From the NCBI RefSeq assembly GCF_000317535.1, contig NC_019757.1:2186501-2250500 (forward strand): a stretch of 64,000 bases of DNA. Direction: 5' to 3'. The notes under the pieces are model-generated. The model was not told the DNA's origin, made no database searches, and worked only from the letters and a program-made list of their open reading frames with translations. Source of the stretch: Cylindrospermum stagnale PCC 7417. GTDB lineage: Bacteria; Cyanobacteriota; Cyanobacteriia; Cyanobacteriales; Nostocaceae. The translations under genes and the position numbers were made by a program. Within the stretch, counting starts at the first letter, position 1, and every line of letters begins with the position of its first letter. Of the stretch, positions 25,362-34,485 are shown one piece after another.

Positions 25362-28300
25362 ATAAATCAGCTAATTCTCCGATGTTCTGCGCTCCAGCTA
25401 ATTCAATTAGTGGGATATGCAAATCTAACTCTTCCATAACCATCGTCATAATTTCTGCTCGATTGACTGAATCAATTCCTAATTTTCTTAGGCTATCAGT
25501 GGTTTTAAGGGGGGCTTTTTCTAATTTGGGTTCTACCTCATAAATGGATTTTTTAATGATTTGAAATATTCGATTATTATTTGTGTCGTTACTCTGAAAT
25601 TTACTACTAGATACAGCTTTTTGTTTGATTTCTTGAATGATTTGATTTGCTTCTTGAACAGTTAATTCTTTATTTGCGACTTTATTCAGTATTGATCGTA
25701 ATTTATGCCTCAAGTCTTCTTGTGAATCTCCAGATGAATCCTGATTTTGTGGAGATTCTTGATTGTCTGGGGCTAATCTGCTTCCACCGATTGAGGAAAT
25801 TTCCTGGGTGATGTATTTCGCTAAATCCAATAAGGTTGGGTAATCGTAGAGCTTGGTTGCTTTGATATTTAAATTGTAGGTTTGATTGATGGTGGAGAGC
25901 CATTCAACTCCCACGATAGAGTCTAAGCCTAAATCAATAAATTTTTTATCTTCTTCAATTTCACTAATATCTGTATACAGGGCTGAGGCTAGACTTTCCT
26001 TAAGAGTCTGTTTGATTTGAGCCACGTTACCATTAGAGTTAGTTAATGGTGATATGCTTCGTGTCTGGGCAATATTTACCGATTCAACTTGTGGTTGAGT
26101 AGATTCAGCAGGTTTTGCCTGAATTGATGGAACTTTCAACTGAGCTAGCTGCCTTGTGGGTGTTTCTTCTGTTTTTAACTGAGCTTTCTCTGAGAAAATT
26201 TCCTGGGTGATGTATTTCGCTAAATCCAATAAGGTTGGGTAATCGTAGAGCTTGGTTGCTTTGATATTTAAATTGTAGGTTTGATTGATGGTGGAGAGCC
26301 ATTCAACTCCCACGATAGAGTCTAAGCCTAAATCAATAAATTTTTTATCTTCTTCAATTTCACTAATATCTGTATACAGGGCTGAGGCTAGACTTTCCTT
26401 GAGGGTCTGTTTGATTTGATTCACATTACCATTGGAGTTATTTAATGCTGATATGCTTGGTGTTTGGGCAATATTTCCCGATTCAACTTGTGGTTGAGTA
26501 GATTCAGCAGGTTCTACCTGAATTGATTGAACTGTCAACTGAGCTAGCTGCCTTGTGGGTGTTTCTTCTGTTTTTAATGGAGCTTTCGGAAAAGATAGTA
26601 ACTCTGGATTGGATAATGTCAGCTTTGTTTGCTGTAATATTTTGTTTTCATTCATTTGTCTTTCCTGAGATTGTATATTCCCATTAGTTTTTGTTGTTTC
26701 TCCTTGAGAGATTAAGCTAATTTTGTCTTGATTTTTGCCTTCCTGAATATTTGTGATCCAATACCTTTTTCGTTGCCAAGGATATGTGGGTAACGCTACC
26801 TTCTGATAGGAATAATCTTTGTAAAATCCCGCCCAATCTACCTTGACTCCTTGTGCGTATAACTGCCCTAAAGTTTGCAACATTTGTAGCCAGTCTGGTC
26901 TACTAGGATGTAAACTTGGCAACCATAGCTTTTTATTTCCCATGAGGCATTCGCGCCCCATTCCTAACAAAATTGGTTTGGGTCCGATTTCTAGAAAGAT
27001 TTCATAACCTTCTTGGTGCAAGACTTTTATACTTTGGGCAAAATGCACGGGTTGGCGTGCATGATTTACCCAGTAGCTGGCTGTGGCAATATTCTCGTGT
27101 GCTTTAGTTCCTGAGACGTTTGATATCAGTGGAATCTGAGGTTGATTGTAGGTTATTGTATTGGCTACTGCCTCAAACTCCGCCAATATCGATTCCACTA
27201 GGGGCGAATGGAAGGCATGGGATACTTGTAGCTGGTGTGTCTTAATTCCTTCTGCGTTTAAGCTGTCTCTCAGAGTCCTGATGACTTCTCCTGCGCCGGA
27301 AATGACAATGCTGAAAGGCTCATTGATGGCTGCTATTGCCACTTTTTCTGTGTATGGGGCGATGAGTTGATTTATTTTCTCTTCTGTTGCCATCACAGCT
27401 AACATCTCACCCCCTTCAGGTAAGCTCTGCATTAAGCGTCCCCGATTGGCAATCAGTTTTAATCCGTCTTCTAAACTAAATACTCCTGCTACTGTTGCGG
27501 CTACATATTCTCCTACACTATGACCCATCACTACATCTGGTTTTATGCCCCAGGATTGCCATAGTTGGGCTAGGGCATATTCAATGGCAAATAGAGCGGT
27601 TTGAGTATAGGCAGTTTGGTCAATGAGAGAATTATTTAATTGTTGGTTATCTTCAGGATAAAGAACGTCTAAAAGAGATTTTTCTGAATAGGATTGGAGA
27701 ATTTGCTCGCACTGGTCTAAGGTTTGACGGAAGACGGTTTGCGTTTCATATAGTTGTCTTCCCATGTTAATGTACTGAGAACCTTGTCCAGTGAACAGGA
27801 AGGCAATTTTAGGTGATGTGCTATTATCAGAATGCTGACTAAAAAATACGTGATTAGCTTCTTGCCCTGCGCTGATTTTGGCTAATTTATCAGCTAATTC
27901 TTGTTTGTCAGAGGTGATAATAGCTAGCCGATGGTGAAAATGCGATCGCCCCGTATTGGCGGTGTAACACACATCCTCTAGCGATCGCTCTGGATGGGAC
28001 TCAAGATACGCTTCATAACTTCGTACTAGCTCTTGCAAAGCCTTACCACTTCTGGCGGATAGAGTGAGTAATTGCTGAGGACGCTCTTTATTTTTTACTA
28101 CTGCCAGCGACTCAGGAGCCTCTTCCAGGATGACGTGAGCATTTGTACCACCAAAACCAAAAGCACTGACACCAGCTAAACGCGATCCTTGATCAACATT
28201 CCATTCCTGTAGTGCTGTGGGAATCGTCAAGGGAGTATTATTAATTTTTATATATGGATTCAACTGCTTGAAATGCAGGTGAGGGGGGATCTGCTTATTT

Positions 28301-29400
28301 TGCAGCGATAATACCACTTTAATTAAGCCAACAATCCCAGCAGCTGGTTCCAAATGACCAATATTTGTTTTGACTGAGCCAATATAACAGGTTTGAGTCG
28401 GCTGGCGACCCTTCATTAATACAGTTTTTAAGGAGTTAAATTCTATAGGATCTCCCAGGGAGGTTCCCGTACCGTGAGCTTCTACATAGCTAATTTGATC
28501 TGCCGTAACTCCAGCGTTTTCTAAAGCTTTACGGATAACAGCCTGTTGAGTAGGCCCATTAGGGGCGGTGAGTCCGTTGCTCCGACCATCTTGATTTACT
28601 GCTGAACCTCTGATGGTTGCCAGAATGTTGTCTCCATCCCTGAGCGCATCTGAGAGACGTTTGAGAACAATTACGCCACATCCTTCTCCCCGAACATAAC
28701 CGTCAGCACTGGCATCAAAGGTTTTACAGCGACCATCAGGTGCCATCATTCTCGCTTGGGAAAAAATAATATGTGATTCCGGCGACAGTATTAAACTGAC
28801 ACCTCCGACCAAGCACAGATCGGATTCTTTGCTGTGTAAGCTTTGGCTGGCATAGTGGACTGCAACCAAAGACGAAGAGCAAGAGGTTTCCACAACTAAA
28901 CTTGGCCCATGCAGGTTCAGCACATAGGATAAGCGATTAGCCGTAACGCCGAGGGAGGTGCCTGTGCCATCGTATGCGTTGAGGCGAGAGAAATGCCAGC
29001 TTTGCAACCTGCCATAATCGTAGTTGCCAATCCCGATGAAAACCCCAGTTTGGCTACCATTTAGCTTGTCTGGTGCTATACCTGCGTTTTCTAGGGCTTC
29101 CCAGGCTACTTCCAAAACCAGTCTTTGCTGGGGGTCTATACATTCCGCTTCGCGGGGGGAAATGCCAAAAAAACCAGCATCAAAGCTATCTACCTCATCC
29201 ACAAAACCACCACAGCGAGTAATCATTTTGCCTGGTATGGCTGGTTTCGGGTCATAAAATTCATCAACATTCCACCTTTCTAGGGGGACTTCAGTAATCG
29301 CATCTACACCTTCACGTAGGAGATGCCAGAAAGATTCAGGGTTTTTAGCGCCAGGGGAGCGAACACCTATTCCAATAATAGCTATTGCTTCCATTGTCAT
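25327..29400 (-). CDS. cylD: PKS: KS-AT-ACP-ACP-donor ACP (CylD-like)
   Basis: 1357 residues from the ATG at 29400, preceded by a strong AGGAAGAGG site; an ATG at 29424 is the alternative. From the upstream ATG, KS Cys lies near 181 (ETSCSSSL), AT Ser near 634 (GHSVGEY), and the malonyl-type HAFH near 738. Two almost identical acceptor ACPs follow (GLDSIVGVEW, Ser near 1034 and 1167). Their Trp six residues after the Ser is the flag of ACPs that undergo beta-branching. The last domain (LGIDSVNRAEIM, Ser near 1318) resembles free-standing donor ACPs such as AcpK or CurB. So acceptor and donor carriers are fused in one protein, just before the KS, HMGS and ECH genes that act on them. No KR or DH is present, so the beta-keto group is kept for branching. 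Confidence 0.93.
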   Translation of the reverse strand: MTMEAIAIIGIGVRSPGAKNPESFWHLLREGVDAITEVPLERWNVDEFYDPKPAIPGKMITRCGGFVDEVDSFDAGFFGISPREAECIDPQQRLVLEVAWEALENAGIAPDKLNGSQTGVFIGIGNYDYGRLQSWHFSRLNAYDGTGTSLGVTANRLSYVLNLHGPSLVVETSCSSSLVAVHYASQSLHSKESDLCLVGGVSLILSPESHIIFSQARMMAPDGRCKTFDASADGYVRGEGCGVIVLKRLSDALRDGDNILATIRGSAVNQDGRSNGLTAPNGPTQQAVIRKALENAGVTADQISYVEAHGTGTSLGDPIEFNSLKTVLMKGRQPTQTCYIGSVKTNIGHLEPAAGIVGLIKVVLSLQNKQIPPHLHFKQLNPYIKINNTPLTIPTALQEWNVDQGSRLAGVSAFGFGGTNAHVILEEAPESLAVVKNKERPQQLLTLSARSGKALQELVRSYEAYLESHPERSLEDVCYTANTGRSHFHHRLAIITSDKQELADKLAKISAGQEANHVFFSQHSDNSTSPKIAFLFTGQGSQYINMGRQLYETQTVFRQTLDQCEQILQSYSEKSLLDVLYPEDNQQLNNSLIDQTAYTQTALFAIEYALAQLWQSWGIKPDVVMGHSVGEYVAATVAGVFSLEDGLKLIANRGRLMQSLPEGGEMLAVMATEEKINQLIAPYTEKVAIAAINEPFSIVISGAGEVIRTLRDSLNAEGIKTHQLQVSHAFHSPLVESILAEFEAVANTITYNQPQIPLISNVSGTKAHENIATASYWVNHARQPVHFAQSIKVLHQEGYEIFLEIGPKPILLGMGRECLMGNKKLWLPSLHPSRPDWLQMLQTLGQLYAQGVKVDWAGFYKDYSYQKVALPTYPWQRKRYWITNIQEGKNQDKISLISQGETTKTNGNIQSQERQMNENKILQQTKLTLSNPELLSFPKAPLKTEETPTRQLAQLTVQSIQVEPAESTQPQVESGNIAQTPSISALNNSNGNVNQIKQTLKESLASALYTDISEIEEDKKFIDLGLDSIVGVEWLSTINQTYNLNIKATKLYDYPTLLDLAKYITQEIFSEKAQLKTEETPTRQLAQLKVPSIQAKPAESTQPQVESVNIAQTRSISPLTNSNGNVAQIKQTLKESLASALYTDISEIEEDKKFIDLGLDSIVGVEWLSTINQTYNLNIKATKLYDYPTLLDLAKYITQEISSIGGSRLAPDNQESPQNQDSSGDSQEDLRHKLRSILNKVANKELTVQEANQIIQEIKQKAVSSSKFQSNDTNNNRIFQIIKKSIYEVEPKLEKAPLKTTDSLRKLGIDSVNRAEIMTMVMEELDLHIPLIELAGAQNIGELADLFATKLEAHHGI
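25797..26594. repeat. 399-bp tandem duplication of linker plus ACP
   Basis: Two in-frame units with a 399-bp (133-residue) period, about 25797-26195 and 26196-26594, code the twin acceptor ACPs and their Pro/Gln-rich linkers. The ACP cores are almost identical at the DNA level while the linkers have drifted, which suggests ongoing homogenisation. Confidence 0.93.
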
Positions 29401-29452
29401 ATCTTGACCTCTTCCTACAAGCATTTATTTTGCAAAAAGCACATTTATTTTT

Positions 29453-29577
29453 AACGTTGCTTAATAAAGGGATAAATTTGCTTTAGTACATTTTCATACT
29501 GTAGATATACATAGATCCACATTATGGACATTGCAAGTATATATCTTCAATTTATCCCTCTATTATGCAAGCAACGT
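29453..29577. repeat. Imperfect ~28-bp inverted repeat in the gap before the PKS gene
   Basis: 29453-29480 (AACGTTGCTTAATAAAGGGA...) is nearly the inverse of 29548-29577. It lies between the halogenase-like gene and the PKS gene. A separate short palindrome, AGCGTTAATAACGCT, lies at 29618-29632. Either could be a decayed miniature element or a hairpin that limits read-through. Confidence 0.6.
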
Positions 29578-29639
29578 CTTATTTTTCTGGCTTTTATCCC
29601 TAATAAATTAGGTTTTTAGCGTTAATAACGCTTTTAAGG

Positions 29640-31055
29640 CTATTTAATTGCCCCCTTGGTAAAAGATTTAGAAAAATCTCTAAAGGACTCGATATTTCTT
29701 TGGATAGCTTTTTCAAGCGATCCCCCTTCAGCCATCAAGCTCATTTCCCGGTTAACAGGCCACATATAATCGAATTCGCCGAAAAAGTAACGCAGGTCTG
29801 TTAACAGGCGATGGTGATACTTGAGATTGACATGAAAACCTTCATGTTCATGACACAAGCATTTCTCCAACCAGTGCAGAGTTTCTTCGTGAGACATATT
29901 GAAGATAGGACTGCGGAGTAACTTGTAGTATGAAAGTGTGAACCACGAATCGTCTTGGAATATGGCAGGTAAACCGCCAGAAAGACCACCAAGCAGACGG
30001 CTTTGCGTTACTTGGACTGACAAATTGCCCATGTATCTTTCATATGCTGTTGGTTTAGCAAAATCCTTGTATACATCTTGAGCAATCAGTTTAGACATTG
30101 TGGTGTGGTAAGATTCATCCAACAAATGGTAACGAGAAACTTCTGTTGGAGTTGGGATAAATTCTCCTGTTTTTTCTAAGTCTCTGTAATGCCTCGTGTA
30201 TTCATATTCAGCTGTTTTGAGCAGCATATTGGCTATGTAGCGGAAGCAGTAATACTGAGAAGCTAAGAAAGATGAACTTCCCCAACTTAAGGTAAACAAC
30301 CTCAGCAGATATCTAGGAAAGACTCTTAATATCCCTGTTCTGGGGCCAGGAAGAAATAAATCTTTCTTCTCCAATTCGTGCAAATAGGGGGAATAGCAGT
30401 CTGCTTTGCTTTTGAGTCTGATATTTTTTAGTAAGCGGAGGGCAGCATCTTCTAAAGCTAAAGTTGTCGAACTTAGAGGCTTGTAACCTAATAATTTTTG
30501 CAAAGCTTTGCTAGCTGCATTCTCTTGGGAATTATTTTCCAGAGCTTGGCTTTGATTTAACTCTACAGGAGTGGTCAATGCTGCTTTTCCCAGCAGAGCT
30601 TTCTTCGTTTTATAACTGATGGTATGAAAAGCATGAATGTGGGATTTTTCCTGGTTGCTCTCCAAATTTAATTCTTTGCAGAGCATTTCATAGCCACCAA
30701 CAGCGAAAAACACTCCATTCGTCACATCATTGTAAAGTATAGTGTTTGCTTCACTAGCAGCAATCTGACTATACTGCGTCACCCAATAAAGATGATTGAG
30801 AGCAATTTTTTGTGTGTGTGAGGCTTCTGCATAAAGCGGAGTGCCGTAAAAAATTGACAGTTCAGGAGCGCTCCAGTAATGATTGCTGTTGGCACTGTAG
30901 TTAAAGCTTTTATCCAACTCCTCTATTTTTTCTGTGTAGTTGGATTCGGTGTTGTTCTTGTAAGTGATTTCAGTGACTTTTAGATGCTTCTTTTTATTGT
31001 TCTCTATTAGGGTTGACGATTCCTCGTCTTTAAGCCTTACATTAACGCTAGTCAT
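29640..31055 (-). CDS. cylC: CylC-like di-metal carboxylate halogenase
   Basis: 471 residues, the length of CylC. It lies between the ACP and first PKS genes, the cylC position. Largely helical, with repeated acidic/His motifs that can hold two metals: ASEANTILYND, EKSH, LLDESYHTTM, and CHEHEGFH (three ExxH patterns), like ferritin/AurF-type di-iron proteins. CylC chlorinates an unactivated mid-chain carbon of the ACP-bound fatty acid; the chloride is later displaced by CylK. RBS GAGGT stands upstream of the ATG. Since the window also has a CylK homologue, the chloride is probably cryptic. Assignment rests on context and on recollection of the family. Confidence 0.88.
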   Translation of the reverse strand: MTSVNVRLKDEESSTLIENNKKKHLKVTEITYKNNTESNYTEKIEELDKSFNYSANSNHYWSAPELSIFYGTPLYAEASHTQKIALNHLYWVTQYSQIAASEANTILYNDVTNGVFFAVGGYEMLCKELNLESNQEKSHIHAFHTISYKTKKALLGKAALTTPVELNQSQALENNSQENAASKALQKLLGYKPLSSTTLALEDAALRLLKNIRLKSKADCYSPYLHELEKKDLFLPGPRTGILRVFPRYLLRLFTLSWGSSSFLASQYYCFRYIANMLLKTAEYEYTRHYRDLEKTGEFIPTPTEVSRYHLLDESYHTTMSKLIAQDVYKDFAKPTAYERYMGNLSVQVTQSRLLGGLSGGLPAIFQDDSWFTLSYYKLLRSPIFNMSHEETLHWLEKCLCHEHEGFHVNLKYHHRLLTDLRYFFGEFDYMWPVNREMSLMAEGGSLEKAIQRNIESFRDFSKSFTKGAIK

Positions 31056-31305
31056 TGTTAGTTTTACCTCAAAGTCAATAATGGGAAATGTTGATTTATT
31101 ACCATCAGGTAACGTAAAAGAACGTTAATTAATTCAGTTATCGGTATTCTCAAGCGGATGGAAGAGCTGCAAGAGTAGGGAAGTTTTTTACTAAGCATCC
31201 CAGAGGATGTTTGAAAATATAAACTTTTCCAACATTCTCTCTCTCAAGCAGCACCATATTATGCCTAAGATTTATGGTTGATGACTGCTTATCCCTACAA
31301 CTTGA

Positions 31306-31683
31306 TCATGAATATTCTGCTCTGATGGAATCATTCAAGTGCCGCGCCAACTCTTCAATAGATGGATAATCGTAGATTAAAGTTGGTTCTAGGTCTATTT
31401 CCAACCAATCTTTTAAATCCCCTACCAATACTATTGCAGCAGCAGAATCAATCCCGTAGCGCTCAAAAGGAATTGAGACATCTACTCTGGCTGGATTTAA
31501 GTCTAGCTGTTCCACTAGGTAGTTAGCTAGCCAGTTTTGAATTTCTACCTTTGTGGGTAGTTTCTTGCCACGGGCGTGATTGCTTTCTGCATCGACCGAG
31601 ATTGAATTAATCTGACTATTTACGATTTCCATTTTTCCCTTTAATAGTTGTGGCATGATCGATTGGGGTTTCAACATCTTCAT
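31306..31683 (-). CDS. cylB: Acyl carrier protein (CylB-like)
   Basis: 125 residues with one ACP domain at ~48-120. The phosphopantetheine Ser is in YGIDSAAAIVL. The ~45-residue N-terminal extension is variable, and an internal Met (MEIVNSQ) may be the true start. It should receive the fatty acyl group from the FAAL and present it to the CylC-like halogenase and then to the first PKS. Placed between the FAAL and halogenase genes, as in cylindrocyclophane-type clusters. Confidence 0.9.
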   Translation of the reverse strand: MKMLKPQSIMPQLLKGKMEIVNSQINSISVDAESNHARGKKLPTKVEIQNWLANYLVEQLDLNPARVDVSIPFERYGIDSAAAIVLVGDLKDWLEIDLEPTLIYDYPSIEELARHLNDSIRAEYS

Positions 31684-31712
31684 ATTGAAGAATAGAGAAG
31701 CAGATAATACGC

Positions 31713-31825
31713 CTTATGTGAGTTAAAATTCTTGTTGTTCTATCAGGGCTTCTAGAGTTGCCTAAAACGATAATTCTGGAATCATCAACGGTATTACAAT
31801 GGTTTCAGCATTTAACTCACATAAG
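31713..31825. repeat. Perfect 15-bp inverted repeat between FAAL and ACP genes
   Basis: CTTATGTGAGTTAAA (31713-31727) pairs with TTTAACTCACATAAG (31811-31825), spacer 83 bp, with partial similarity continuing outward. It looks like a small non-coding element sitting in the 200-bp gap of the operon. Confidence 0.75.
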
Positions 31826-31883
31826 CCATGTAATACATTTTTGTTGTGAGAGTTAATAAATATATTACATCGACCCTCTCTCT

Positions 31884-33701
31884 TCATTCTCTTTTTTTGG
31901 CAAAGGTATTGAATACAGATTCAACTTCATCCTGAAGACGGATAAATCCCGACTTATATTGAGGATTTTCGCTCCAATCTTCAACTACATCTAAACTTGC
32001 ATTCAAGAATTTAGTCCGACAAGCATGACGCTGAATTTTCCCGCTAGAAGTTTTAGGAATACTGCCAGTCTTAACCAAGACCGTGGCATAAACCTGTAGA
32101 CCATGCTCTGTCGCCACAGCCTGAGTAATGATCTCTAATACATGATTTACATCCAACTTTCTTAGATAAGTTCGTTCTACCTCTTGAACAATTATTAATT
32201 GCTCTTTCCCCTTGACCTCTATGGTAAAGGCAGCCCCACAATTAAGCCGCAGTGCTGGGTAACTTTTCTGAACTGTCAGTTCGATGTCTTGGGGATAATG
32301 GTTTTGCCCCCTGATGATAATAATATCTTTGAGTCGTCCCGTAACATACAACTCACCATCGTGCAAAAAGCCTAGATCACCTGTACGTAAAAATGGACCT
32401 AAACCATCTTTCAAATAGGCCTCAAAAGTTTCTTGAGTCTGTTGTGGACGATTCCAATATCCTTTAGCAACACTAGCACTAGATACCCAAATTTCTCCGA
32501 CTCGCCCATCTGCACAAAGTTCAAAAGAGTCTGGATCAGCAATAACAATTTTGTAATCTAACCAACTGTGACCACATCCGACTAACACTTTACTTGCTTC
32601 TTGAGAAGATGGAGTTGGATGAGTTACATCTACTATTATGTTTTCCTTTAAAGTTTGTGCTTGTAGACATTTAACGATAGGAGGAGATTGTTTGAAACCT
32701 CCAGAAATAAACAGAGTTGCTTCTGCCATTCCATAGCAAGGATAGAAAAAATTCTCTTTAAAACCACAATCTCTAAATTTTTCAACAAAAAGATTCAAAG
32801 TTTCATTACGAACTGGCTCTGAACCACTGTAAGCTGTATACCAACTACTAAGGTCAAGTGTTTTGAGTTGTTCGGAAGTCACTTTACTCACACACAAATC
32901 ATAAGCAAAGTTAGGACCTCCACAATGAGTAGCCTTATATCGGGTAATTGCCTGCAACCAACAAGCCGGTTTCATGAGAAAAGCTACAGGTGGCATTAGA
33001 TAACCAGTAAAACCAGTATACAAAGGTTGAAGTACTCCATCAATCAGTCCCATATCATGAAAAGTGGGCAACCAACTCACAGATACACTGTCTGATGTGA
33101 GTTCAAATGCTTGCTTAATGCACTCCGAATTGTGGATCAGGTTACCATGAGTAACCATCACCCCTTTGGGTGTTCCCGTAGAACCGGAAGTATATTGCAA
33201 AAACGCCAAACTCTCAGGTGTTACTAATGTAGGTACAAAATCTTGAGAATCAGCTTCAATAGTATCTGTAGGCACCCAGTTCAAATGGGTTAATGACTCT
33301 GTTTCCTCTTTCCACTTTTGACTGATGTCAAGCAATATTGATGAGGTTGTCAGTGCTAAGTTAGCCTGGGCATCATTAACGATAGAGAGCAACCGAGATA
33401 ACTTTTGATTACGTTTGGGAGGATAAACTGGCATCGCCACTACCCCAGCGTACAAACAACCAAAGAAGGCTGTAATAAACTCTAATCCAGAAGGGTATAA
33501 CAATAAAGCCCGCTCTCCTCGCCAAGATTGAAGACGAGATGCGATCGCTCTTGCTCTTCTGTCTAACTCCCCGTAGGTGAGACTTGCTGATTCTTCTTCT
33601 CCGTTTTGCAGAAAGATGTAGGCTTTTTTATCAGGTTGATATTGGGCTCTATAATTAATGATTTCTATCAAAGATATATTTTCTTGTTGTAGCAAATGCA
33701 T
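31884..33701 (-). CDS. cylA: Fatty-acyl-AMP ligase (CylA-like)
   Basis: 605 residues. Adenylate-forming enzyme with the P-loop YTSGSTGTPKGVMVTHGNL, the A8-type LRTGDLGFLHDGELYVTGRLKD, and the C-terminal GSIPKTSSGKIQR. Features of the FAAL branch, such as YPPKR near the N-terminus, are present. It activates a free fatty acid (decanoate in cylindrocyclophane assembly) as acyl-AMP and loads it on the adjacent ACP. It is the first gene of the cluster; the promoter should lie in the 33702-34250 gap. RBS GGAGAAG precedes the ATG. Confidence 0.95.
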   Translation of the reverse strand: MHLLQQENISLIEIINYRAQYQPDKKAYIFLQNGEEESASLTYGELDRRARAIASRLQSWRGERALLLYPSGLEFITAFFGCLYAGVVAMPVYPPKRNQKLSRLLSIVNDAQANLALTTSSILLDISQKWKEETESLTHLNWVPTDTIEADSQDFVPTLVTPESLAFLQYTSGSTGTPKGVMVTHGNLIHNSECIKQAFELTSDSVSVSWLPTFHDMGLIDGVLQPLYTGFTGYLMPPVAFLMKPACWLQAITRYKATHCGGPNFAYDLCVSKVTSEQLKTLDLSSWYTAYSGSEPVRNETLNLFVEKFRDCGFKENFFYPCYGMAEATLFISGGFKQSPPIVKCLQAQTLKENIIVDVTHPTPSSQEASKVLVGCGHSWLDYKIVIADPDSFELCADGRVGEIWVSSASVAKGYWNRPQQTQETFEAYLKDGLGPFLRTGDLGFLHDGELYVTGRLKDIIIIRGQNHYPQDIELTVQKSYPALRLNCGAAFTIEVKGKEQLIIVQEVERTYLRKLDVNHVLEIITQAVATEHGLQVYATVLVKTGSIPKTSSGKIQRHACRTKFLNASLDVVEDWSENPQYKSGFIRLQDEVESVFNTFAKKRE

Positions 33702-34253
33702 TTTTGTTCTTCTCCATCTTACTTAGGTAATAAAACAATAAAATACGTTGCTGGTATTTGATGAAACTTCTAAGCCCAAGCAGTCAGTGCAATATAGAAA
33801 GTATTCATAAAACTGCTTTTCAATAACTATACCTAATACGAATATGTATAGCTCCTGGGTTTATGAATTTTACTGGCACTTTTAAACACATTACATCAAC
33901 CTAAGGCTTACTATAGCAGAGTCAGTATATTTACGCTAGTAGGTAAGCTAAAAAATATGTGTGAATCTTATTCTTTCGTCCAAGTCATCAAATTTGAATC
34001 CTTAATCCAGAGTGACGTTACTCATATATCAGTTGTATTGATACGAATTATGCGATTAATCCTGATGATAGTGAACCGTCTTTTATATTTTCGTCAAATA
34101 AAAATCTAAAACCCTTGATTTATAAGACTTTTAGTTTTCAGAGAAAAATAAAATTACTTTGTTTGAGACTTACAAAAATTATTTGATGCTCAGAGCCTGC
34201 CCAACAGTCTGACCTGGATATCTTCAAGCACCACAAACTGTCGCCCCCGATTG
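33702..34253. promoter_or_regulatory. Leader region of the cyclophane-type cluster
   Basis: AT-rich, no ORF. The minus-strand promoter of the FAAL gene, and perhaps of the whole operon, must lie here because the next upstream gene is over 1 kb away. I could not pick a convincing -35/-10 pair. Confidence 0.4.
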
Positions 34254-34263
34254 GGAGAGCACG
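34254..34263. repeat. Target-site duplication, left copy
   Basis: GGAGAGCACG before the MITE left end; repeated at 34476-34485. Confidence 0.88.
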
Positions 34264-34475
34264 CAGGGCGAACGCATCATGTCAATAAAAGGATTTTATT
34301 CTCAATAACTCAAAATTAGTCGCATTAATAACTGCTTATTGGCACTAAATTAGCGTAGGCGTGGCCCGTCGTAGACATCGCCTTGAGTCTGGGAAAATTA
34401 ACCAATAAATACCGATTTTTTTATTGGTTCTTAACCTTGGTTGTGATCAAGAGTAATTTAGATGCGTTTGCCCTA
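34264..34475. mobile_element. Second MITE with CAGGG ends, upstream of the cluster
   Basis: 212 bp, ends CAGGGCGAACGCATC (34264-34278) and GATGCGTTTGCCCTA (34461-34475), flanked by the 10-bp duplication GGAGAGCACG. Same family as the element at 10534-10804 but with a different interior. It carries a nested short dispersed repeat at 34352-34382 (the type reading GATGTCTACGACGGGC on the minus strand). No transposase is coded. Confidence 0.88.
34352..34382 (-). repeat. Short dispersed repeat (SDR-type) nested in the MITE
   Basis: On the minus strand it reads GGCGATGTCTACGACGGGCC and goes on ACGCCTACGCT. This is one of the abundant small dispersed repeats of Nostoc-like genomes. It lies inside the 212-bp MITE. 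Confidence 0.7.
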
Positions 34476-34485
34476 GGAGAGCACG
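34476..34485. repeat. Target-site duplication, right copy
   Basis: Second GGAGAGCACG copy flanking the 212-bp MITE. Confidence 0.88.
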
